The notes under the pieces are model-generated. The model saw only the letters and a program-made list of their open reading frames with translations, did not search any database and was not told the origin of the DNA. The position numbers were made by a program, and so were the translations under genes. A DNA stretch of 64,000 nt, taken from positions 434,001 through 498,000 of the forward strand of contig MBPM02000044.1 in the NCBI GenBank assembly GCA_001695595.3, written 5' to 3'. This document shows, in pieces, positions 37,301 to 47,639 of this stretch (the first letter of the stretch is position 1; each line of letters opens with the position of its first letter). The DNA is from Plasmopara viticola. Lineage: Eukaryota > Oomycota > Peronosporomycetes > Peronosporales > Peronosporaceae.

Positions 37301-40010
37301 GATTGCTTGATGCGCATTTCACAGAGCCACATTACGCACAAGAAAAAACGAAAAACTAGTTTTGGTCGAGATTTACCAAAGGCACAATCGCCACCAGCCT
37401 TCAAAGAAGTGCTTCACATTACCACACATCGAGACTCGCGTGTGGCAGGACAGCTTGGAACTCTCCCAAAGGACTTGACTTTTTGTTTCACAGGCAGAGA
37501 TTAAAGAGCGACTACCGCATGCTCATACCTTCTTCTATCGACAACAAGCCGCGCAAAAAACAATTTTTCGAAAAGATAAGGTCCACTCAGAAGCCAAGCG
37601 CTAAAACATTTCGTGATTATTATGAAAAGGCCATGACGTGCATAATTTATGGCTCTCAAGGTATTCCATGTCCAACGTCTTCGTATAATAGAGATGGCAA
37701 ATGATCGAAAGGTACCCTATGCACTCTGTAAGAATAATTATGTGACCGTGGAGGAGTTTCCAGCATTTCTAAGCGAGGACCTCGATCGAGATAAACTATT
37801 GAGGGCAAGAGACCAGATTACGCCCAGGGATGAGAGAAAAAACGACAGCAAATTTAGCAATCAGTGGGCTCTTCCGTTTAATCATCTGTCTTTTTCTTAG
37901 AGAGACAGCTGTCACCATCTCGTGAAAAATATCTGTTGAACAAGTATGTGCTTGGAGGATCAGATTCTCCACTCAAGCTATTTGTCATGAGAAAAAGAGC
38001 GACAGAATTAATTGGTATAAGATCATTTTATCCTAAATACAAGCTACATGATTCTAGTGAAAGCACGTATGTGCCTACTTGACTGCTCGTTTTGAGAAGA
38101 ATAGACGCCATTGACAACACAAAACCAGTGATGAACCGGACAGCTAAGTAGTCAAGACGATGATGTGCGAGACTTCTTCAAGATAATTGGATGAGTAGCA
38201 TATATAAAGAAATGTATCGATTTTAAAAAATTTCAGGCAACTTTAAAACTCATGATATACGTGTCACCAATAAAAATGAATCGCTTTAATCTGGGACTTC
38301 TCCCCTTCCATTGAAAGGGGTCGAGATCGCTTAAACCTTCCTCCTGTTGATAAAATGAGGTACGTGCAACTTTTTGTGATGCTTCTTTGCGACTGAGATA
38401 TTTTGTAAAGGATGCAGAATGGTTGTTGCTCATAAGAAATGAAGCAAACTTTAGATGCCTTGCCAGTTCCGTCATCTTTTTGGTATTATGCTTGTAAAAT
38501 ACTCAAATTGCAGAAGCACGAGCACTCTGGGAAATATTGAAATATTCTACAAAGATTGGCAAGAGAAAATAGCTCTATATATTGCGCATTAAGAAGCAAA
38601 GAGAGGCAAAAACGATTTCTTTTTACTCGCTTTAAGTATTCGCGATATGCTTCGAGCAAGCAAATCCCTTCTCTTGCTCGTTAAATTCAGTCGACTTTCC
38701 TCGAAGTCCGATGTATAATATTTTTTCCGTAAAAAGTAGTTGGCCTTACATCAAAGGCCTAAAAAACTCTAAGCCCTTCTTTTATTGAATCCAGAAGCGT
38801 CCGTATTTCGTAAAATTGATAGAAGTCCAGACGACCTACGCCTAATCTACATAGTAAAGTGTGAAGCCCGAAGATGAGAGAGCAGCATTGTTAAGTGCAA
38901 GATTAAGTATACAGAGCTTTTCGACCCACAAATTTGGCAATTTACCTCACATGCTGCGCAAAGTGTCATTTAGCAGACAGCTAGGCCTTACCATCTGATT
39001 GTGTGTATGTGCGTGGCCTGTAGACATCGTCAAAAAAATTCCGAACGGTTAGAACAGCGTTTGCCAAAGCGCAGCGATGAACCGCGAGTATTTTTGGTAT
39101 CATAATAACAAGAAGAGCATAATAGTCATCATATCATTATCAGACTTGATTTTAGATTCTCGGTTGTACTGGCTGGAGCTAGTTCTAGATACACCATCTT
39201 GCTAAGACAACACGATACCCGAATTGCAATTCACCTACGACAAAACAGAGATTTATGAAGTGAAGAGCCTAAGGTTTATAAAGTGGAGAGCCTCTGACAA
39301 GTATAACATATATTTTCATGTGCTTATACATGTGATGATGTGGAGATCTAGCTAAAAGAGAGCATTACGGGCCTTCAAAAGTAGATAAACTTCCAGTCTC
39401 TGTCATTTAGTACAACGACTTTGCTAAATTTACAGGATCTACACCGTAATGGAACAGACCGCCTCCTCTTTCGTAGTGATGCAAGTACGATAGCTGGAGA
39501 GGTACTGACAATCAGACATTCGCAACTTAAGTGCAATGAGAATTCATACTAAAGGCGTTAAGCTGGCTTTCGTTTTATATACCTGACAAATGCATTCATC
39601 ACTTTTTGACGTATGTGGTTCAACATGTAATGTGTCTTGCACAAGAACGAATCCGCGAGCACATTAAGCCTATTTAGAATAGGATATATAACTCACAGCG
39701 ATCTTGTCCTGGTTGAAACAGATGGTTAAAGACAGTACTTGATGCTGTCCAGACAATTGAGGTGATGGCGTTCCCAGATTTACTCAATGACCTTTTTCAA
39801 CAAGCCGTAAAAAGACTTTGCAAGGTCTGCATAGCCCGCACTGTATTCATGCAGGTATTCAGTGGCTTGACCACTTCTTCAAAGATTTTTGAATTGAAAC
39901 GAAGGCCAAGCCAAGCTGGTGTTTACTTTCTCGAGATTTGCTTAGCAGACCCCTGCGAAGATATGGGCGCCGGAACTCATGGTCATCCGCGCTACGTTGA
40001 GGGTGGTCTT
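34345..40010. other. Gene-free degenerate interval
   Basis: No convincing gene. Short frames (for example 37244-37504, 37649-37900 and 38233-38475) lack recognisable domains. No tRNA, rRNA or CRISPR-like structure was seen. Confidence 0.4.
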
Positions 40011-40018
40011 TAGCCATC

Positions 40019-40100
40019 CATGCCCACCCACGCTCATTTCACGACCATGCGTACCCACCCACAATGATTTCATGACTCCGCGTATCCACCCACTCTCACC
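40019..40100. repeat. CACCCAC-rich imperfect tandem repeat
   Basis: Three imperfect ~24-31-bp units begin at 40019, 40046 and 40077. Each has a CCCACCCA or TCCACCCA core preceded by CATGC-, GCGTA- or CGCGTA-like bases and followed by a TTTCA/CTCTCA tract. This is probably a minisatellite. Confidence 0.55.
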
Positions 40101-40196
40101 AACACTTGGCTGTGCCTATATATATCCAGCCGCCAGTACGAATATAAGTATGATAAATTGTCACATCCAGTCATTTTATCTATTCGAGAATTTGTA

Positions 40197-40345
40197 ATGG
40201 CCTTGGTAATATACATTTGGGATTGTTTTTGCGTACACCGTACCCGCTATTGACCACGTCTCTCTGTCACGCCTACTCGACGATTGTATCCTGTGGCGGC
40301 CTTGGAAATACACAACTGGGATTGTTTTGCATACGCCGTACCTGC
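40197..40345. repeat. ~50-bp direct repeat, two copies
   Basis: ATGGCCTTGGTAATATACA at 40197 and GCGGCCTTGGAAATACACA at ~40294 are each followed by GGGATTGTTTT and a CGTACACCGTACC or CATACGCCGTACC block. The copies are ~97 bp apart and diverged. Confidence 0.6.
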
Positions 40346-43046
40346 CCATGCGTACGTCTCTTTTACTGCCCCAACACACCCACCCCCTGACTGTACCCGC
40401 ATAACATGGCCACTCAGAGGTAATGAGCATAATGAATTTATAGATGGGTATGAATATGCGTACCCAGCGCAGGGCTTTCTTGCTCAGCACGTATAGTTTT
40501 CTGACAAACAGCCAAGGATTTCAATGTTCTCTGCCGTAAAGAAAATGCACATTCAATAGTGGTAACATAACAGCTTGATTGTCATGGCCTCAATATTTGT
40601 TTTTAAGGACCTAAATGGGCGACCGCTTTTCTGTCGAACGGCTCTGAAGAAACATATTGTCCGAGTATATGCAAGCAAAAGCCTTGATAGTTTGAAATAG
40701 TTGCGTAACCAGACATTTGACCGTCGATGGGTGCTCAATAGCCCTTGTGCTATTACCATAGCATACCGGCAGGCCTACTGACCGTTGCGAGGGAAATATA
40801 ATTCTTCCGAATACAGACTTGGTAGTTAATATCAACTACATCCAGTGCACTATGTAGATTGCTTCCGAACATACTCTTCCTCGAAGCAGATGTTATGAGT
40901 AAAACTGTCTAGCGTGTGGGAAGGTCAAACCGGTTACTATTTCCGTCTGCTTAACAATAATAGAAATTCGGTGGCGTGTATGACGGTTTGACTTTCGCAG
41001 TTTGACTTCTTACCTGTTTAACGAAGAAAGTATCAATGAACTCGCACTGCTCTGAGACAGTAGCCATTGTCTCGTGACAGAGTACTTGTGGTTGACACGA
41101 AATCAATCTCGTATCTTTCTTCTTTATTTGATGGCTTCGACTTTTTAATGTACAGCTATCTGACACCCCTGGAAGTGTCTTTGATTAGAACGCACCTTTC
41201 GTGACTTAAGCTGTGTGAACAAAATATTTCTTTATCCCACGTCGTTCTTGGTACCCAAGGATTGATTTTGTATAAAATCCTAGTTTCTCCTAGAAAAGCT
41301 TTATCATCTGCGGCTGATAGTACTATGTCACCCTACCTGTGAGACTATGTTGCCTACTGTATCTTGGGGATGTAAATCGTCCCACATTCTAGACGCTATA
41401 TTGGCAGCAAGGGCTGCTGCTCATCGTCACATCTACCTTCGTGGAGTTTTTGGTACCTTTAATAGACACAACTTATGTGCTCTAATTTTCCGCTGCCGTT
41501 GGATGTTGCTTTTCTAGGCGGCAATTAAGTCGGTAGGACTGGAGGGTTCACAAACACCAATACTCTAAGACGAAAAGCTTTTCATTTCCGGCATTCCAAA
41601 GGAGCGATCCTGTCTGTGGATTAATCCTCTTGAAAGCGAATTTAATTGTCATTTCTATATCTGTGTGCACTTGAAAAAGATCCAGTCGGAGGCAAATCTG
41701 TTAGTAAAAAATGTAACCTTGGCTGTTCGGGGAGAGATATAAGTCGGCAACTTTTTCAGATCATAAATGTATTCATGCTATGCACATTTTGAGTTTCGCC
41801 AGCGCTGACGCTTACTTGCAGGCAAGTAAGCGTGAGCGCTAAATAAAAAAATATGAAGGAACAGTGTTCTCAAGTGTTTTTTGTATTTCTAGGTCTAACG
41901 TTTGGTCCGGTCTTGCATGCAAATATCACGCGCACCTGATTGTTCGTGATTAAGGTTGCCTGAGCTGTCATCTCTACATCCTTCATCCGGAAAGAAGTTT
42001 TTGGTATTACTTTCCTCGCAGGTAGAAGTTTCAAACCTAGTTGGTTTACAGATCTTACCGCCAAAGCTATCTGAGTATGTGCTGCCTGATATTCAAAGCA
42101 CAGATTGCTTGTAGAGCTCGAACGCCATGGCAAAATTCAGCTGCTTCGTAGTAGAGAAGGCTGCCATTCGAAGAATCCGGCAAGTTTTTTTAAACAGTAC
42201 AAATAGTTTGTTTACCAGATGCGCAAAGGAGCTGGTATCTTGTCCTCCTTAGATTCTTTGCGGATTTTAAGCAGTCAATCTACTCGCGTTGGTTTACTAC
42301 AAGTGTAATGAGACGTGACGAAATTACACAACACCTCGCTTAGAGGAGACGTGCATGACGATATAGGAACTTCCGGTAAATGACAAATTACTATCTTCAC
42401 TCTAGTTGAAAATTGATTCATTCTAAACGTCATAAACCCTATTTTCATCCCATAAGGCCGGAAATTGTTCATCGGAAGTCCTGCACGCCTGTGCCTGGTG
42501 GTGTGTAATTCCATCACAAACCCGGACCATTGTGTCAACCCCATAAACGTAAAGTGTCCGAAGATCAAGTAAAAGCAGAAGAGGGACCGCGAGCTGCTCG
42601 TGAAGAGAAAATAGCAAACAAGTTCGTCATAGCTAAACCGTTGCTGGCTCAGAATATTGTAAAAATAAACACTACACACGACCAATTTTGCATTTTAAGA
42701 AGTTTTATACGATTGCCTGAACAAAAGTCAACTTGTATTTCTGCTGTATTTGTGAAAAAGCTCAAGCAACCACTCTATGTTTTGCAAACGTTCCGTGGAT
42801 GAGACACGATTAGTACGACAGTCTTGCGCTTTAGTAAAATTGGCCGTTACGAGAAACAAGTGTGATTAATGTATCACGATTGAAAGACTCAAGGAAACGA
42901 CCTTTGATCTCCAGCTCTTACCACCTTTTGGTTCATGCGACTCGTACGGGTACTGCCACCAGCAATCCGAGTGGTGAAGAGAGAAATAAAAGGTACGTTG
43001 GACAACCTCCACCTTTGGTAATGTACCGTAGGTTTTTGGTTGTTGC
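40346..43046. other. Gene-free interval before the effector cluster
   Basis: No gene recognised. It contains a strong hairpin at 41801-41840. The minus-strand frame at 42275-42685 (136 codons) and the plus-strand frame at 42530-42802 overlap in opposite senses, and neither shows a signal peptide or known domain. Confidence 0.4.
41801..41840. repeat. 19-bp inverted repeat with 2-nt loop
   Basis: AGCGCTGACGCTTACTTGC (41801-41819) and GCAAGTAAGCGTGAGCGCT (41822-41840) are complementary with a single mismatch. A diverged relative lies at about 46453-46490 (GCGCCTAGCTTGCTTGC, AG, ACAAGGAAGCACAAGCGC). This suggests a dispersed foldback family. Confidence 0.8.
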
Positions 43047-43439
43047 TTAATTTTCGGTAAAGGGCCTTATCAAATAGTTAATTATAATAAAAGTGGCTAC
43101 CACCCCTGCAAAAATTGCTATCGCAGGACCGCCTCTATATGGCTTACCCGAAGGCACTTGGTGGACTGCTATATCGTAAAATTCCGGGTGGTGAGGAGCG
43201 TCATGTAAACGACGTTTTCTGCGGCGTTCGATTTGTATGTTGTTGTAGTCACCTCCGCTTTCTTTATGCTTCATAGTCGGCAAAAAGTGAGCTGCGAGCA
43301 GATTGTCAGCGGCGACATCAACGCTCGAGGCCGCCCTAAGAGCTCTGGTCTTTGTTTTGTCACTTGGGCTCGTCAGCGCATTGTTGCTCACTATTAGTGT
43401 TGCTGCTATTACAGTTGATATTAGGAGACGAAAGTGCAT
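43047..43439 (-). CDS. RxLR-type secreted effector candidate with C-terminal TM segment
   Basis: A 130-residue protein from an ATG at 43439. Residues 1-21 form a signal peptide (MHFRLLISTVIAATLIV core) with likely cleavage after the SNNA at 18-21. The RxLR motif is RALR at 32-35, in the expected window 10-40 residues after cleavage. A canonical dEER is absent; a basic tract ERRRKRR lies at 71-77. Residues 105-125 are a hydrophobic segment (AIAIFAGVVATFIIINYLI) near the C-terminus, so the mature protein may be tail-anchored in a membrane. RxLR proteins are secreted oomycete effectors delivered into host plant cells; the target of this one is unknown. The gene is single-exon. A SINE-like element sits ~150 bp upstream of its start. 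Confidence 0.7.
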   Translation of the reverse strand: MHFRLLISTVIAATLIVSNNALTSPSDKTKTRALRAASSVDVAADNLLAAHFLPTMKHKESGGDYNNIQIERRRKRRLHDAPHHPEFYDIAVHQVPSGKPYRGGPAIAIFAGVVATFIIINYLIRPFTEN

Positions 43440-43454
43440 TGCAGGCTGGACGAG

Positions 43455-43460
43455 AAGTGA
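43455..43460 (-). promoter_or_regulatory. Possible oomycete initiator (Inr)
   Basis: On the minus strand TCACTT, with downstream pyrimidines (TCTCGTCC), lies 16-21 nt before the RxLR-type start codon. It fits the loose oomycete Inr consensus around TCAYTT. The assignment rests on motif and position only. Confidence 0.35.
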
Positions 43461-43586
43461 TGTGCTGTGTCGAGAATTTCAGCAACTGTGGTCGTCTATT
43501 CAAAATGGGTGGAGCACTTGAGTGATATTTGACTTTGTGTGGCCACTCTTCCCTTGAAACTGATAGTGGATTAGGTATATAAGCAT

Positions 43587-43907
43587 TGTATTGTATTACG
43601 TTATCGCGTTGCCAAGTTATGCACGTGCTAGGCTCAGTCTGGCTAGTCCACGGCACAGTGTGGCGTCCGCATACGTCGAGTCTCGTTTGGCGGGCAGTGC
43701 AGCCAGCACCGAGGTCGTGAGGGTCTTCCATTATTTTGTTTAGCTCTGACTTGGTAAGAGCCCAGGTGGCGCCCGGTGCTGGAGACCGTCGCGTCGAGGG
43801 TGAGACTCGTTAGAGACTTGCAGATGCCCGAGAGCACCTGCCCGAAGCGCGCGAGCATTAAGCCCCCGCGCTTGGAAGGAGGGCGTCACCCCAACCTTTT
43901 CCAAGCT
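43587..43907 (-). repeat. SINE-like element, copy 5 (full length, 13-bp TSD)
   Basis: Complete copy with a TACAA-type tail. It is flanked by the perfect 13-bp direct repeat GGTATATAAGCAT (43574-43586 and 43908-43920). The internal 71-codon frame is intact here. It lies on the same strand as, and directly upstream of, the RxLR-type gene, so it may have displaced that gene's distal promoter. Confidence 0.92.
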
Positions 43908-43920
43908 GGTATATAAGCAT

Positions 43921-44342
43921 GACAGAGTTAAATAATTTTAATTTTTTTGCATTCGCTCGCGATGCGGTAAGAAATGTCGTATGCATACAGAGTCGAGTGG
44001 AATGCTGCTGATAATTTAGCTGACTAATTCAGATTGTCGTATTTAAGGAGTGTATTGGCAAGACGCACGTCCAGTGTTTGTATTCCAAGACAAATGTTTA
44101 AACACGCACTAGCAGTTCATCTTCAAGCAGATGCAAGTTACGACCAGGTACTATTGGTGTACTATTTAGTACATCACCGCAGTCTCTGAAGGTGTCTAGG
44201 GATACTCTACGTGCTCTTATGTGCGAAGGAAAGGCGGACGATGTGGCATAAACGATACGCTTTGTCCACAAGGGTACGGCAGGAGTGCAGCAAATGTCAT
44301 ACAAGTGAATAAATAAAGCACAGCATGCATTGCGATTGTTTA
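43921..44342. other. Spacer between SINE copy 5 and the CRN-HNH locus
   Basis: No gene. The right part (about 44150-44342) is the 3' flank of the CRN-HNH locus and is shared with 47150-47640. It includes the uninterrupted counterpart (CAAATGTCATACAAGTGAAT, 44291-44310) of the SINE copy 7 target site. Confidence 0.6.
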
Positions 44343-44534
44343 CTCTTCGTTCGCATAGAAAAACTCCATCTTCTCCTCCAACGACATGCCCTCGGCCCAA
44401 AAGTCTTGAAAGTTGTCTTCGTCTAGCCTAATCCAGTCTTTCTCGATTGCTTGCATTCGGGCTAATCGCGCCTGCAGGTTCAAACAACGCTTGTACGGAC
44501 GCTCAACAGACTTAAAGCGAAGTGCCCGCCCTTC
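44343..44534 (-). pseudogene. Untranslated former C-terminus of the CRN-HNH gene
   Basis: After the stop codon at 44535-44537 the same frame stays open for about 60 codons, encoding an acidic, aromatic tail that ends near 44343. At the equivalent position unit B has a sense codon, and its frame continues with GREL-x-FKSVERP. This suggests the unit A protein was shortened by a newly acquired stop. Confidence 0.6.
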
Positions 44535-45437
44535 TTAGTCACCAAAAGTTGTCTGGATGTCATAGACAGTGCCGGGTGCACGTCTAGTACCGCGCGATCT
44601 CCAGTTTTTCGGCAACGCTTGGCCTCGAAGGAGGCTCGCACGCTGCTTGTTGTCTAATTTTCCAAACAATCGCTGAGGTCGCACGGAGTGATCGAAAATC
44701 TTCATACGAAACTCGTTGCTGCTCTGGTCGTAGATAAAACTGATCTGGAAATGGTCCAACGCATGCTTCAGAGGCTTGAACAGCAGCAAACCGTTTCTCA
44801 CATCGTCGATATCCGAGATTCCCATCAATTGCTCAGAAATGAATTCGTTCTTTCGGCGAAACAAATGAGACGCGACGACCAACGCCGACGGGAGAGCTGT
44901 GTCCAGCAGCATGCAGCGCAACATGCCACTCTCCATGTTGCAACCGTAAGTCGCGCACAAATTCGCCTTGAAATGATGGCTTCGCGCAGACGTCGAAGTT
45001 GGGGCATCCGCCAGTACGTGGTGCAAGAGTGCTTCGTGAAGCTCGTGATACTGAGAATTAGCATATTTGCGCTTTGGGAGTTCCACCAAGACGTGAATCT
45101 CTTTGTATAGATGCTGGAACTCCCTTTTGAAATACTCATCGTCATCAAGCCTCCGCGCCGGTCGCATCTTCCGATACGAAGAGTCAACTTTTCCTTTTGA
45201 CAATAAGTCATCCAGACTATCGTCGTCCTTCAGCCACGCGCCGTCCTTCTTGGCCAAGTACAGCGTCAATGCGCTTGGGGCGAATTTGTATAGATGATTG
45301 TATCTTTGCTTGTAAAAGATAGCCTCCTGTAACGCTTCCACTTCCGCATCATGCTCAATCTCGACGGAAAACACAGTTCCTTCACCATACACACCACACC
45401 GCAGCTTAACCTTACTGTTCTCCTTCTGCTCGACCAT
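44535..45437 (-). CDS. Crinkler (CRN) effector with HNH-nuclease C-terminus
   Basis: A 300-residue protein from the ATG at 45437; the frame extends upstream but has no ATG. The N-terminal ubiquitin-like CRN header (1-75) carries LYLAK at 59-63, a variant of LFLAK. A linker ends in the conserved HVLVELP at 115-121, the usual junction of CRN header and effector domain. The C-terminal domain (about 125-300) has the HNH layout: SHLFRRKN with H191, DDVRNGLLLF with N215, and KHALDHF with H225. CRNs are translocated oomycete proteins that usually act in the host nucleus, and HNH versions are predicted DNA nucleases. The stop may be premature (see 44343-44534). A degraded duplicate lies at 47640-48600. 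No signal peptide is obvious, as is common for CRNs. Confidence 0.8.
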   Translation of the reverse strand: MVEQKENSKVKLRCGVYGEGTVFSVEIEHDAEVEALQEAIFYKQRYNHLYKFAPSALTLYLAKKDGAWLKDDDSLDDLLSKGKVDSSYRKMRPARRLDDDEYFKREFQHLYKEIHVLVELPKRKYANSQYHELHEALLHHVLADAPTSTSARSHHFKANLCATYGCNMESGMLRCMLLDTALPSALVVASHLFRRKNEFISEQLMGISDIDDVRNGLLLFKPLKHALDHFQISFIYDQSSNEFRMKIFDHSVRPQRLFGKLDNKQRASLLRGQALPKNWRSRGTRRAPGTVYDIQTTFGD

Positions 45438-45479
45438 GTTTCTTCTTTTAAAAAAGTTCGCGACCGAGGGAAACAAGAG

Positions 45480-46628
45480 GAACTCATCAAATTCGATACC
45501 CTTTTCAAATAGATGATAGTATTGATGTAATTAAATTGCCTGCCCCTCACTACATCATATATGTCTCTATCATATTATACCTTCTTATAAGTATTTTTAT
45601 TGGATATTGATAAAATGTGAAGACTCAGGTGACTCAAGTAAATAGAGATTCTTCTTCAATAGCTTAGAGGATGAATAGACATCGAGATGAAATACGCTGA
45701 TGAGTCACCATAGTAATGACTCAGTGGCGACCTCCTCCTAATCGACATCGACAGATACACTCGAACGATATTCCGATAATGTGATCTCCGCTGAAACGCT
45801 CCAGAGTGTGACATCATAAAACTCATGATCTTACTGATACCTAGCGCGCAACTGCGCAAGACTTGATATTCCCACGAAATACACCTTGACTGGAGATCTG
45901 TCACTAATGTTGGGATCTTACTAATTTAGGGCAAGCTATGCCGTAAGTTTGACTTCTGATTTCGGTTTTCGGCAACGAGTGGTAGTACTCATCGATGCGA
46001 ATTGGTCCTAAATCGTGCGTATCAATATATTCAACATCCATTGCCGTGTGTATATTAAAGAGATTGATCGTTGAATACCTGTAAGAGCTTATCTAATCGA
46101 TTGTGTTGTAGATAGTTGCTCTTTATTCGAAAAAGTGTTGATACTCTTGTAAGTGTTATAGATGCTTCTGGGTAGTAGGTGTACTTTCTCTACCTGCGGA
46201 GGTGAAGATAACGTTATGGGTGAAAGTGGTTTCCCTCTATGCTTTTTTATTTGTCCCAGGGGTATAAAAGAGCTGGGAAGTTGGGGTACAGAGGTGGTGA
46301 AAAAAAGGGGGCAGAGGGGCATAAACAGTTGAGTACAAGGCGAATTTTTTTTTGAGTTGTCCAAGAACAAAGTAACCGTAACTTGCTCATGCATTGGCGC
46401 CCCAATTACGGAGGGCATCAACAATTTTACATCATCAGCCCAAATCCATGGTGTTCGCGCCTAGCTTGCTTGCAGACAAGGAAGCACAAGCGCTGGTGGT
46501 CTTTGTAGATTACTCGGAGAAAGTAGATCTCAGCGGCTTATTAAAGGTTTCCCAGAAGACAAAACACTAAAATGAAGTGGTCACACGAAAAAGGATCACA
46601 GCAAACCCACGTGCATTCGATTTTCGGT
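45480..46628. other. Gene-free spacer
   Basis: No gene recognised. It contains a degenerate foldback at ~46453-46490 related to 41801-41840 and ends at SINE copy 6. Confidence 0.45.
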
Positions 46629-46948
46629 AAAGGTTGGGGTGACGCCCTCCTTCCAAGCGCGGGGGCTAAATGCTCGCGCGCTTCGGGTAGGTGCTCTCGG
46701 GCATCTGCAGGTCTCTAACGGGTCTCACCCTCGACGCGACGGTCTCCAGCACCAGGGCGCCACCTGGGCTCTTACCAAGTCAGAACTACTCAAACTAATG
46801 GAAGACCCTCAAGACCTCGGTGCTGGTTGCACTGCCCGCCGAACGAGACTCGACGTATGCGGACACCACTCTATGCCGTGGACTAGCCATAGAGCCTAGC
46901 ACGTGCATAACTTGGCAACGCGATAACGTAATACAATTCAATACAATA
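46629..46948 (+). repeat. SINE-like element, copy 6
   Basis: Plus-strand copy starting AAAGGTTGGGGTGACG with a mixed TACAA/TTCAA tail. It is slightly 5'-truncated. No clear target-site duplication was found. It lies 300 bp from copy 7, in opposite orientation. Confidence 0.85.
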
Positions 46949-47251
46949 TGTCCATGTAAAATAGATTATAGTACTCCGTGCATGTCAGTTTTGAGGATAC
47001 CAACGCTGTATCAGTTGTTGGAAAATCGCTCATTGATAATTTTTCATATTAATGCGATACACTAAATTAGTGGTTCACGGTTAGCTGGTAGTTAAAAATT
47101 CCCTGTCATTAAAATTTCTAAGGAATTGGAAGATTTTCTATGGCATGTAATAAATAGTACATCATCGCTGTGGCTGAGGGTGTCTAGGGGTACTCTGATG
47201 CTCTTATATGCGAAGAAAGGGCGGACGATGTGCGGGCAATATCTCATACAA

Positions 47252-47577
47252 TGTAATGTAATGTATTACGTTATCGCGTTGCCAAGTTATGCACGTGCTA
47301 GGCTCAGTCTGGCTAGTCCACGGCATAGAGTGGTGTCCGCATACGTCGAGTCTCGATCGGCGGGCAGTGCAGCCAGCACCGAGGTCTTGAGGGTCTTCCA
47401 TTAGTTTGTTTATCTCCGACTTGGTAAGAGCCCAGGTGGCGCCCGGTGCTGGAGACCGTCGCGTCGAGGGTGAGACTCGTTAGAGACCTGCAGATGCCCG
47501 AGAGCACCTGCCCGAAGCGCGCGAGCATTTAGCCCCCGCGCTTGGAAGGAGGGCGTCACCCCAACCTTTTCCAGGCT
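47252..47577 (-). repeat. SINE-like element, copy 7 (12-bp TSD, paralogous empty site)
   Basis: Full-length copy with a TACAT tail, flanked by the perfect 12-bp direct repeat TATCTCATACAA (47240-47251 and 47578-47589). The duplicated locus at 44281-44310 carries the same flanking sequence without the element, so both ends of the insertion are confirmed by comparison within the window. The internal 71-codon frame is intact. Confidence 0.95.
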
Positions 47578-47639
47578 TATCTCATACAAGTGAATAAATA
47601 AAGCACAGCATGCATTGCAATTGTTTACTCTTCGTCCGC

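Larger units (their letters stand above)
44150..45437 (-). repeat. Segmental duplication, unit A (CRN-HNH locus)
   Basis: About 1.3 kb similar to 47150-48600 in direct orientation, covering the CRN-HNH gene and its 3' flank. Unit A lacks the SINE insertion and the large internal deletions of unit B and is the better-preserved copy. Confidence 0.85.

Noticed and set aside
40019..40100. CRISPR-like array
   Set aside because: Units are imperfect, adjacent and without unique spacers, and the genome is eukaryotic; it is a minisatellite.
42275..42685. 136-codon minus-strand frame near the RxLR-type gene
   Set aside because: The N-terminus is somewhat hydrophobic but lacks a good cleavage site or RxLR motif, and a plus-strand frame overlaps it. 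Not supported.
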